From contig CAYQBN010000010.1 of assembly GCA_964415795.1 (NCBI GenBank), positions 46,813 through 110,812 on the forward strand: 64,000 nucleotides of DNA. The letters run 5' to 3'. A model generated the notes under the pieces. It was not told the DNA's origin. It searched no databases and saw only the letters and a list, made by a program, of their open reading frames with translations. Position numbers and translations under genes: made by a program. This DNA is from CALITV01 sp964415795 (lineage in GTDB: Bacteria; UBP6; UBA1177; JAKLFG01). Of the stretch, positions 1-7,121 are shown piece after piece (the first letter of the stretch is position 1; every line of letters starts with the position of its first letter).

Positions 1-1
1 G

Positions 2-472
2 CTCTACGGGTATGCGCTCGGGATGACCGGAGGTGATCACGCGGCGGCGGCCGATATCTTGCAGGAAACGCTTCTCAAAGCGTTCCTCAACATTGCACGA
101 TTCCGTGGTGACTGCGCCTTCATCACTTGGCTTTGGCGCATTGCGCGCAACGAATTCGCCGACTACCGAACGAGTCCTAAAACGGCTGAGAACGCCCCAC
201 TCGACGCTATTCCCGAACATCACCTCTCGAACGACCGGTCGTTCGAAGAGGATCTTGCAGCCACCCAGCGGCGTGAGGCGCTCTATACCGTTCTTGGGAT
301 GCTGTCACCGGAGCACCGGGAAGCGATCGTCCTCGTCGATATTCAAGAGATGCGCTATGATGAGGCCGCGGCCCTTATCGGCATCTCGGAGAGCGCATTG
401 AAGTCCCGGCTCTTCAGGGCACGAGAACATTTGCTGGAAATGGCAATGGCCCATAAGAAACTTTTCTACTGA
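2..472 (+). CDS. ECF-family RNA polymerase sigma factor, 5' truncated by the window edge
   Basis: The frame is already open at base 2 (residues LYGYALG precede the first internal Met at 23), so the true start lies outside the window. A sigma region 2 is visible (AADILQETLLKAF, then ITWLWRIARNEFADY), followed by an acidic linker. A sigma region 4 helix-turn-helix comes next (LSPEHREAIVLVDIQEMRYDEAAALIG, with SALKSRLFRAREHL as recognition helix). No region 3 is present, as expected for ECF (group 4) sigma factors. The next gene encodes a ZAS-type anti-sigma factor, so this is probably a sigma/anti-sigma pair that controls envelope genes. The regulon cannot be read from the window. Family call secure, subfamily unknown. 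Confidence 0.92.
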   Translation, partial: LYGYALGMTGGDHAAAADILQETLLKAFLNIARFRGDCAFITWLWRIARNEFADYRTSPKTAENAPLDAIPEHHLSNDRSFEEDLAATQRREALYTVLGMLSPEHREAIVLVDIQEMRYDEAAALIGISESALKSRLFRAREHLLEMAMAHKKLFY

Positions 473-509
473 ATCGACGGTCTATGATGTGGTTGTTTAT
501 GGCAGTGTT

Positions 510-1256
510 ATGAGTGAGTGCGCGAAAACGAAAGAAAAAACGGTCGCATGGCTGAACGGTATGCTCGACGAGACCGCGCTCTCGCTTCTTGAGAACCATT
601 GCGCCGCCTGCCCCGCATGCGCCGAACATCTTGCAGTCGCCCGCCGTCTCAAACAGGCTCTGGAGGACACGGTCGCGCGTCACCCGGCGATACCACCTTC
701 TCTCGAGGAACGGATCCACCTGACGCTTACCGCCGCAGCGAGTCATCAGAGAAAAACAGGATGGATGGGGCATCTCCGGCTATTCCGTCCCGCATTCGCC
801 GTCGCAGTGGTACTCATTTGCGTTGCCACGATCGTAGGTATGATCGTCATGAACCAACCCTCAGCGGATACCAATGCCGAAAAAGGATCGCTCGTCTCGC
901 GTGCTGAGGTCAAGGCAGGAGAACCGATCACCATCGAAGTAGCCTATGACGCGGTGCACCCCCTTCAGCAGGTCGATGTCACCATCGAGTTGGGGGAAGG
1001 GATCTCCTTCTTCAGCGGCATTCCAGCGATCGTTTCCGAAAAACGCCTTCGCTGGAGTGGTCCTTTCTCCGAAGGCAGGAACACCATTCCGTTCGTGGTG
1101 ACCGTTGAACGCCCCGGGACTTGGCGCATTTCAACCACCGCTTCGTACGAGGGATACCGGCACCGCCATCGCATCGTCCTTTCAGCTGACGAATACAAGG
1201 TGGTCGTCACCCAGTACCACTTTCCCCCCGAGGAACTCGATGAGGCTATTCCGTAA
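510..1256 (+). CDS. Membrane-anchored anti-sigma factor with ZAS zinc-binding motif
   Basis: The N-terminal part has the anti-sigma zinc motif H-x3-C-x2-C (H30, C34, C37; HCAACPAC), typical of zf-HC2 anti-sigma factors that bind their ECF partner. One membrane helix follows at about residues 95-114. The periplasmic C-terminal half (about 130 residues) looks like an all-beta Ig-like domain (alternating hydrophobic strands such as PITIEVAYDAVHPLQQVDVTI), possibly the signal-sensing part. Start chosen at ATG 510; an in-frame GTG at 489 is also possible and neither has a strong Shine-Dalgarno. The gene starts 37 bases after the sigma factor stop and overlaps the next gene by 17 bases, so the cassette is almost certainly one transcript. 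Confidence 0.85.
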   Translation: MSECAKTKEKTVAWLNGMLDETALSLLENHCAACPACAEHLAVARRLKQALEDTVARHPAIPPSLEERIHLTLTAAASHQRKTGWMGHLRLFRPAFAVAVVLICVATIVGMIVMNQPSADTNAEKGSLVSRAEVKAGEPITIEVAYDAVHPLQQVDVTIELGEGISFFSGIPAIVSEKRLRWSGPFSEGRNTIPFVVTVERPGTWRISTTASYEGYRHRHRIVLSADEYKVVVTQYHFPPEELDEAIP

Positions 1257-1815
1257 TCTCTTCTTTCTTTTTTCTTCGGTTGTTTCTCTTCTGGGTTTTT
1301 CGACGCTTTCGGCAGAGGAGCAAACACCGCTTCTCAAAAGTTCGGTCCGTATCATCGAGGGCATCGCCGCCGCCGACTGGGAACAGCGGTTCCTTATACC
1401 GGAACGGACGGATATCCTTCCCGACCACGACTCGAAAAGCGACTCCGCTCTTCCTGCGATAGTACCAGAGAAAAAGCATCCCCGTCCTCCGAAGGGAACG
1501 ACAAAGGAAACCCTTCTCAGGAAAAAACAGCTTCCTGAAAAACGAGCACCCCTTCCTTTGGAATCTTCCCCTTCCGCTGTCATGACATCTCCATCTTCTA
1601 CCGAACGGGGCGTCGCACCGAAGACGCCGTCTCAAGCCACCGCCGCACCGGGACATCGTCCTCCCTCTGCTGCTCCCGCTCCATCCGCATCTTCAAAAGT
1701 TGACAAAGAACCCGAGGCGGATGACGATAACGCCGAAAAACGAAAGAAAGAACGGCGTGAGATCCTGCGTGAGGAACGAAAGGAACGCGACTACCGGAAT
1801 CGTCGCATCGAGTAA
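1240..1815 (+). CDS. Secreted Pro/Lys/Ser-rich low-complexity protein of unknown function
   Basis: I do not recognise this protein. Start ATG 1240 is chosen because it follows a GAGG ribosome site and begins a clear signal peptide (MRLFRNLFFLFSSVVSLLGF, cleavage near LSA-EE). The frame is open upstream to 1105, but that part only shadows the anti-sigma gene. The mature protein has about 70 ordinary residues, then a Pro/Ser/Thr/Ala-rich disordered stretch, and ends in a highly charged tail (KRKKERREILREERKERDYR) likely to form a helix or coiled coil. It overlaps both neighbours and lies between an anti-sigma factor and a predicted outer-membrane barrel, so a periplasmic spacer, bridge or chaperone role in the same envelope response is plausible but unproven. 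Confidence 0.65.
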   Translation: MRLFRNLFFLFSSVVSLLGFSTLSAEEQTPLLKSSVRIIEGIAAADWEQRFLIPERTDILPDHDSKSDSALPAIVPEKKHPRPPKGTTKETLLRKKQLPEKRAPLPLESSPSAVMTSPSSTERGVAPKTPSQATAAPGHRPPSAAPAPSASSKVDKEPEADDDNAEKRKKERREILREERKERDYRNRRIE

Positions 1816-2779
1816 GCATTTCTTCTTTTTCATCGTGTTCCTTCCCACTTTTCTTTTCGCCGGGCATCTTACGATACGGGGAAGCGTGGGAGCACTCTTC
1901 GACAGCAACATCGAGCACCTCTCCATCGTCGATTTCCTGACCATGGGAAAACGGTATGGCTTCTTCTTTCGTAATACGGCAAGTGCCGACTATGGGTTTG
2001 GCCCCGGAGACAACCTCATAGCAGGACTTTCCCTCCTCTCGGAGACCGGCCTCGATGTCCCCGAGAAATCACGGTTCCAAGAAACCGGCGTGTTGGGGTG
2101 GCACCTCGACCTCAGGGAAGACCTCTCGCTCGATCTCTCTCTCCTCATACACCACGCCTCGGAAAACTATCTGCGCCTCCGGAACATGTTTCTCGACCTA
2201 TTCGGTTCCGCCGATCTTTTTTGGGACATGAGCGATCGGCACTCTTTGTACAGCACGACCCGCGTCGGCTATTTCATAGGCTTCGATGAAGAAATGCGGT
2301 ACCTCACCGGCCCTGCGATCGCTTTCGAGGGAGGATACTGGCACTATCCGACCGAATACACCGACCATGTGAAGATCGGTCTCGGTCTCGAGGGCTATTT
2401 TTTCCGTCCCGAAGTACTTTCCTCGTGCACCGACACGCTCACCATCTCAAATCGATCGGTAAAAACCTATGCCTTCATAGAGGGCAAGGTCGATCTGGCG
2501 CCGGTCTTTCTTAAGGCCTCCGTGCGTTACGCATACTTTGCGTGGCTTGAAAACGATCGCTTCAATGAATGGAGCAAACGGAGACAAGAGCATATTCCAT
2601 CTCTGGGAGCACAAGTGTTGTGGCGCATCACCAAGAACTTTGACCTTGCTCTTTCCTACACATACCGTCACATTTTCTCCAACTTCGGGAAAGACCCGGA
2701 GGATTATGTGAACTACACTATGGATCGTCACACGCTTCTTTTGGAAATGACGGCCCGTTACGAAGGAGAAACCCCGTGA
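1769..2779 (+). CDS. Predicted outer-membrane beta-barrel protein
   Basis: The protein has a hydrophobic export signal (HFFFFIVFLPTFLFAG) followed by about 300 residues of alternating polar/hydrophobic, aromatic-rich strands with short turns (LTIRGSVGALFDSNIEHL, TTRVGYFIGFDEEMRYL, FDLALSYTYRHIF). It lacks lipobox, Cys and enzyme motifs and ends in strand-like, aromatic-containing sequence. This is the look of an outer-membrane barrel in the porin/DUF-barrel class; no specific family is recognised. The start is uncertain: GTG 1769 gives a compact signal peptide, while GTG 1757, ATG 1721 and TTG 1700 are in-frame alternatives overlapping the preceding gene. The stop overlaps the next gene's GTG start by four bases (GTGA), so translation is probably coupled. 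Confidence 0.6.
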   Translation: MRNERNATTGIVASSKHFFFFIVFLPTFLFAGHLTIRGSVGALFDSNIEHLSIVDFLTMGKRYGFFFRNTASADYGFGPGDNLIAGLSLLSETGLDVPEKSRFQETGVLGWHLDLREDLSLDLSLLIHHASENYLRLRNMFLDLFGSADLFWDMSDRHSLYSTTRVGYFIGFDEEMRYLTGPAIAFEGGYWHYPTEYTDHVKIGLGLEGYFFRPEVLSSCTDTLTISNRSVKTYAFIEGKVDLAPVFLKASVRYAYFAWLENDRFNEWSKRRQEHIPSLGAQVLWRITKNFDLALSYTYRHIFSNFGKDPEDYVNYTMDRHTLLLEMTARYEGETP

Positions 2780-4173
2780 TTCCACGATTTCTTCTCTCAC
2801 TCGCCGCTCTGACGGCCGTCATCTGTACCGCGTGTCCCGGTCCGGTGTACCGATCGATCGAATGCGGCATTCTGGACGGCGACGCACGCGATCAAGACCC
2901 CATCGCTCCCCCGGATAAGGATGACATCTCCGACAGCGACGACTGGGGCGCGGACCCTCTGTTCAACGACGATGACGAACTGTCGGAAACGATCATTCTC
3001 CAATGGGGATCCCCCGGTGACGAGATAGCCAGTGCCATCGAAGTCTCACCTGAAGGAACCATTTTTGTCACGGGAGGTACTACTGGAGAACTCTTCGACA
3101 ATCAAAGTAGCGGCTCGAGCGACATCTTCCTCACCAGAATAGCACCCGACCATTCGTTCGAGTGGACGCGGCAGTGGGGCTCCACAAACTTCGATCAGGC
3201 ATTCACTCTCAGCAGAAGCAATGATGGTTCACTTTACCTTTCGGGTATGCGCGAAGCGGTCGTCGATCCCTTTACCGGCGCGGGAATCGGGCGTATGTTC
3301 ATTGCCCGGCACGCCCCCGATGGAAAGGAGGTTTGGCGGCGACAGTGGGGATCGTTCGACAGCAACCACCCCTCGAGCGCCGTTACCACGCCCGAGGGAA
3401 CAACCTATGTCACCGGTTGGGTCTATGGCACCGTCGGCGACAACGAGAACAAGGGGTTCAGCGACATCTTCCTCTCCCGTTTCGATCAAGACGGCACTGA
3501 AGAATGGAGCATCCAATGGGGAAGCGGTCTCATTGATGCCGCTTACGGCATCGCGGCAACGACGAGTGGATGGATCTATATCACCGGGCTGACCTACGGT
3601 GTTATCGAAGAGGGGTCACCACCCGGAGGCAACGACATTTTCCTTTCCAAAACGACCACCGGCGGTGGCATAGCATGGACCCACCAGTGGGGATCATCAG
3701 GCGAAGACCGTTCCTATGCACTTACCACTGACGCAGCGGCGAATCTCTATCTCGCCGGTTCGACCAGCGGCGGTCTCGGCGGATTCTCCAACATCGGAGG
3801 GCTCGACTGTTTCCTCATGAAGTTCTCGCCCGACGGCATCCTCAAGTGGACCTATCAGTGGGGCACCGCCAAGGACGAAGAGATCTACGCTCTCATCGCC
3901 TCCCCCACCGAAGACATCTATGCCGTCGGCTATGCGAAGGCTTCCCTCGACGGCACGACATTCCGAGGTGGCCAAGACATTCTCATCTCGCGGTTCTCGA
4001 GTGAAGGAGAGCCGCGCGGACACTTCCTCTACGGCACCTCACGCGACGAAACGGCCCTCACGGTGCGCTTTTCACCGCCTTATCTTGTCATCGCCGGAGG
4101 TACAACCGGTGATCTCGGGGCAAAGAACGCCGGTGGTTACGATGTCTTCGTGCTCCTTCGCCCCCTGCCCTAG
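2776..4173 (+). CDS. SBBP-repeat beta-propeller lipoprotein
   Basis: GTG start overlaps the preceding stop (GTGA). A signal peptide ends near C20 (VICTAC), probably a lipidation site although C17 at the -3 position is unusual. A short Asp-rich linker (DDISDSDDW) follows. The rest is six repeats of about 60-70 residues, each with a QWGS/QWGT core and a conserved YVTG/YLAG-type strand (WTRQWGS, WRRQWGS, WSIQWGS, WTHQWGS, WTYQWGT). These are SBBP (seven-bladed beta-propeller) repeats, found in surface and extracellular proteins. No catalytic residues are evident; a binding or scaffold role is likely. It is the last gene of the sigma-factor cassette. Confidence 0.82.
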   Translation: MIPRFLLSLAALTAVICTACPGPVYRSIECGILDGDARDQDPIAPPDKDDISDSDDWGADPLFNDDDELSETIILQWGSPGDEIASAIEVSPEGTIFVTGGTTGELFDNQSSGSSDIFLTRIAPDHSFEWTRQWGSTNFDQAFTLSRSNDGSLYLSGMREAVVDPFTGAGIGRMFIARHAPDGKEVWRRQWGSFDSNHPSSAVTTPEGTTYVTGWVYGTVGDNENKGFSDIFLSRFDQDGTEEWSIQWGSGLIDAAYGIAATTSGWIYITGLTYGVIEEGSPPGGNDIFLSKTTTGGGIAWTHQWGSSGEDRSYALTTDAAANLYLAGSTSGGLGGFSNIGGLDCFLMKFSPDGILKWTYQWGTAKDEEIYALIASPTEDIYAVGYAKASLDGTTFRGGQDILISRFSSEGEPRGHFLYGTSRDETALTVRFSPPYLVIAGGTTGDLGAKNAGGYDVFVLLRPLP

Positions 4174-4256
4174 TTTTTTCTCACCTTCCACAACTTTTGC
4201 TCTCCGGTGCAGGTCTATTCTCATGGATCCGACAAAACAACAGGAAGGAGGTCGCC

Positions 4257-5060
4257 ATGAGAACGAGTATGTTGCTATGTTCCAGCGTATTGATCGGGAT
4301 CTTGGGCGCGGTATCCTGTAACAACACCGATCCTGTCCCGCTTCAGACCTCCGACCATGATACGACGATCGTTCCCGATCAGGAAACGATGCCCCCGGAA
4401 TCGGAAGCACTGCCTCCGATCGACGATCAGCCCGCCCCCGACGACGAGGACTGCTGTCTCCCCGACGGTGATACGGACATCCCGTCGCCCCCCGATGAAG
4501 ACAATCCGGTGCTCGGTAAGAACTGCAAACTCGATAGCGATTGCGGGGCACCCTTCATCTGCGTGAACGCCAAGTGCGCCGAAGGATGCGACAGTGACGC
4601 GGACTGCACCGCCTATCCCAACACCACCTGCAACAAGAAACTGGGACGCTGCCTCAACACTACCGCTTCGGACGGCGCCTGTAATGAAACCAACTGCGCC
4701 GTCGGATGCTGTTACGCCGGGAAGGGGTTTCAGTCGCTCGCCTGCACGACGGCAACCTCATTCTCGATCTGCGGCATCTGTCCACAGGGCCAAGTGTACA
4801 TGGACGGCAAACAGTGCGTTCCTGCCGCCTGCAAGGTGGGCGAAACCAAGTGCCGCGACTACAACTCCTCCGACCCGCGCGCCAAGTGTTTCGAGTGTTC
4901 TGCCGAGAGCGACTTCGTCTGCGTGGATAACCCCCAGTGCGTCCCGGGATCGACACTCCGCATGATCAATGTGACCACCTGTGTTCCCGCCGGCGAACGG
5001 TGCGGTGCACATGATGTCTGTTGCAGCAGCCTTCCCTGTATTCAAGGCTACTGCTACTGA
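4257..5060 (+). CDS. Cys-rich lipoprotein with acidic stalk
   Basis: ATG 4257 follows a strong GGAGG site and opens a lipoprotein signal peptide with lipobox AVSC (C21). Residues about 25-85 form a Pro/Asp/Glu-rich stalk. The rest contains many Cys in C-x5-DC-type spacings (CKLDSDCGAPFICVNAKC, CDSDADC), resembling the disulfide-rich Dickkopf-like modules of myxobacterial surface lipoproteins. Cys pairs probably form disulfides, consistent with an exposed location. No enzyme motif is seen. The gene stands alone 83 bases after the SBBP gene and meets lnt tail to tail ten bases downstream. A weak promoter-like TTGCTC box at 4197 is followed 16 bases later by TCTCAT. Confidence 0.75.
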   Translation: MRTSMLLCSSVLIGILGAVSCNNTDPVPLQTSDHDTTIVPDQETMPPESEALPPIDDQPAPDDEDCCLPDGDTDIPSPPDEDNPVLGKNCKLDSDCGAPFICVNAKCAEGCDSDADCTAYPNTTCNKKLGRCLNTTASDGACNETNCAVGCCYAGKGFQSLACTTATSFSICGICPQGQVYMDGKQCVPAACKVGETKCRDYNSSDPRAKCFECSAESDFVCVDNPQCVPGSTLRMINVTTCVPAGERCGAHDVCCSSLPCIQGYCY

Positions 5061-5070
5061 CCCTTACGCC

Positions 5071-6666
5071 CTATCGGCGCGTTGGTCGTGCACGACGATT
5101 TTCCACGAGGAAGAAGAGAAGGGTACCGCAGCTGCCACCCACGATGAGCCAAAGGACGATATTTCCCCAGAGAAGATAGGGGGTATCTAGGCGATATATC
5201 GGTATCGTCTCGACCAGCAGTCGCTCGGTAAATATCGGCGTCGCCACCGGCATTGAGCCGTCAGGAAGAATGACCCCTGATATCCCGGTGTTTGCCGCAC
5301 GAACAATGGTGCGGCCCGTCTCGACGGCGCGGAAACGATAGAATGCCGCATGCTGAAAAGGAGCGGAACTATTGCCGAACCACGCGTCATTGGTTATGCC
5401 GACGAGGAGATCGGCCCCATTCCGCACAAAGTCACGAACATTCTCGGAGAAAGTGCCATCGTAACAAATGAGCACGGCCGCCTTTGCAATACCAAAATCA
5501 TACACCGTATGTTCGGTACCGCGCGCGAAAGAGCCAACGGAACTCGGCACGATCGTCGTAAGCCCCACCGATTCCATGAAGGAACTCCACGGAAGGTACT
5601 CGCCGAACGGCGCCAGTTTTATCTTGTCATACACTGCCGCAACGCGGTCCCCTTCGATGAAGCCCGCCGAGTTGTAATAGAGAGGATGAGAACGGTCGCT
5701 GAGATCGACGATGTCGAGGCCGACGATCTGTTTGGGGAACTGCGGAGCATCGGGGAAAAAGCGGCGCCATAACTTCCCGAAATCGTCAAATCCGCGCGGG
5801 ATGCGGATCGGCATGGCCGCTTCGTGCCATATCACGAGGTCGGTATCGGAGGGCACTCGTTTCAAGAGATCGGTGAACCGTCCGACGATCACCGGCAACT
5901 GATCGCTCTTGGCGTTGACCACTTCCTGCCCGAAGTTCGGCTGGAGAAGCGCCACCCGAATCTGTCTCACCGGCTCGGCGGATCGCACCTCACTGAGGCG
6001 CCACATACTGTACCCCGTCATGACGAGGAACAAGACCGCGATGGCCACACTTTCCTTCACCCGCCGCTCTTTCCGGAAAGCCCATGTATAAAAAAGGGAG
6101 GAAGCCCACACGATGAAAAAAGAAAGGAGATAGTTCGATCCCACCGCCGCCCACTGAAGAAAGAAGGCGTTGTCGTACTGCGAGTGCCCCACCGCCGCCC
6201 AAAAGAAGTCAACGGGGAAGAAGTTGCGTGACGCCTCGATGGTGGTCCACACGCCGGCAAGAAGTACCGGCGCCGCTTTACCGCGTCGTATCAGCCACTC
6301 ACGGATGGCAATGAAAGGTACCCAGAAGAGGATCGATTCTCCACCCATCATGCCGAGAAGAAGAAGAAAGGTGAACACCGGTGCGATACCGCCATAGGTA
6401 TAGATGGCAAAGAACGCCCAGTAGAAGACGATAAGACTTGCCACGGCACAGACCGCCCACCCCCACCACAAACGACCCCGCAGGGACTCGAATCGATCGA
6501 GGAACAGGTACAAAAGAGGAAACACGGCATAGATGGTATAGGCACCGAACCAGCGGTGAAGAAGCATCGGCTCCGTTCCTCCCGGGATGACGAGAGGGAA
6601 GCTGAGCCCATAGCAGGCCACGAAACCGAGAGCAAGAAGCGCGGTAACGAGACTACGCGGCATCAC
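5071..6666 (-). CDS. lnt: Apolipoprotein N-acyltransferase
   Basis: Transfers the third acyl chain to the N-terminal Cys of lipoproteins in the inner membrane. The first ~220 residues carry several hydrophobic helices. The periplasmic carbon-nitrogen-hydrolase domain follows with the Glu-Lys-Cys triad: E282 (VIWHEAAMP), K348 (VYDKIKLAPFGEYLPW) and C401 (AVLICYDGTFSENVR). A C-terminal helix closes the protein. Length 531 matches E. coli Lnt (512). Its start overlaps the ybeY stop by 14 bases. Many lipoproteins in this window would be substrates. Lnt next to ybeY is also seen in proteobacteria (ybeZ-ybeY-ybeX-lnt). Confidence 0.95.
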   Translation of the reverse strand: MMPRSLVTALLALGFVACYGLSFPLVIPGGTEPMLLHRWFGAYTIYAVFPLLYLFLDRFESLRGRLWWGWAVCAVASLIVFYWAFFAIYTYGGIAPVFTFLLLLGMMGGESILFWVPFIAIREWLIRRGKAAPVLLAGVWTTIEASRNFFPVDFFWAAVGHSQYDNAFFLQWAAVGSNYLLSFFIVWASSLFYTWAFRKERRVKESVAIAVLFLVMTGYSMWRLSEVRSAEPVRQIRVALLQPNFGQEVVNAKSDQLPVIVGRFTDLLKRVPSDTDLVIWHEAAMPIRIPRGFDDFGKLWRRFFPDAPQFPKQIVGLDIVDLSDRSHPLYYNSAGFIEGDRVAAVYDKIKLAPFGEYLPWSSFMESVGLTTIVPSSVGSFARGTEHTVYDFGIAKAAVLICYDGTFSENVRDFVRNGADLLVGITNDAWFGNSSAPFQHAAFYRFRAVETGRTIVRAANTGISGVILPDGSMPVATPIFTERLLVETIPIYRLDTPYLLWGNIVLWLIVGGSCGTLLFFLVENRRARPTRR

Positions 6667-7120
6667 GGCCCCGGCGAGGAAGAAGCATGGCGACGAGTTC
6701 TCTCTCGCGACGACGCATGATACGGCGGCGCGTCACGGTATCGTGGTCGTAGCCGATAAGATGAAGAAGACCGTGCACCAGCACTCGGGCCATCTCCCGT
6801 TCGAATGCCGTTCGATAGCGTGCGGCGTGCGACGCAACGATCGCAGGAGCAATGACAATGTCCCCCAAGAGGAATCCCGCATACCCGGCGCCTTCCCCCT
6901 CTCCCGCAGCGAACGAGATGACATCGGTCGCCCGGTCTATGCCACGCCACTCCCGGTTCATCTCTCGCATGTGATCGGCTTCGACAAAACGGATCGCCAC
7001 CTCCCACGGATCCCCGGAACGAAAACCTTCCGCAGTGAGGGTCTTTTTCACCCATCCTACTATCGCGTCCCGATCAAATGGGGAATTCACTCCTCGTTCC
7101 TTGGCGAAGCCGATCCGCAT
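6653..7120 (-). CDS. ybeY: Endoribonuclease YbeY (16S rRNA maturation)
   Basis: The family zinc motif H-x3-H-x5-H is present near the C terminus (HGLLHLIGYDHD), together with the ATDVISFA strand typical of YbeY. The protein has the usual length (155 aa). YbeY cleaves single-stranded RNA and is needed for 16S rRNA 3'-end maturation and ribosome quality control. The C terminus overlaps lnt by 14 bases, and the upstream pgpH stop is one base away. It therefore belongs to the ispD-phoH-pgpH-ybeY-lnt transcript. Confidence 0.95.
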   Translation of the reverse strand: MRIGFAKERGVNSPFDRDAIVGWVKKTLTAEGFRSGDPWEVAIRFVEADHMREMNREWRGIDRATDVISFAAGEGEGAGYAGFLLGDIVIAPAIVASHAARYRTAFEREMARVLVHGLLHLIGYDHDTVTRRRIMRRRERELVAMLLPRRGRDAA

Positions 7121-7121
7121 G

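Noticed and set aside
4174..4185. T-run after the SBBP gene as an intrinsic terminator
   Set aside because: Six T residues follow the stop codon but no GC-rich hairpin precedes them.
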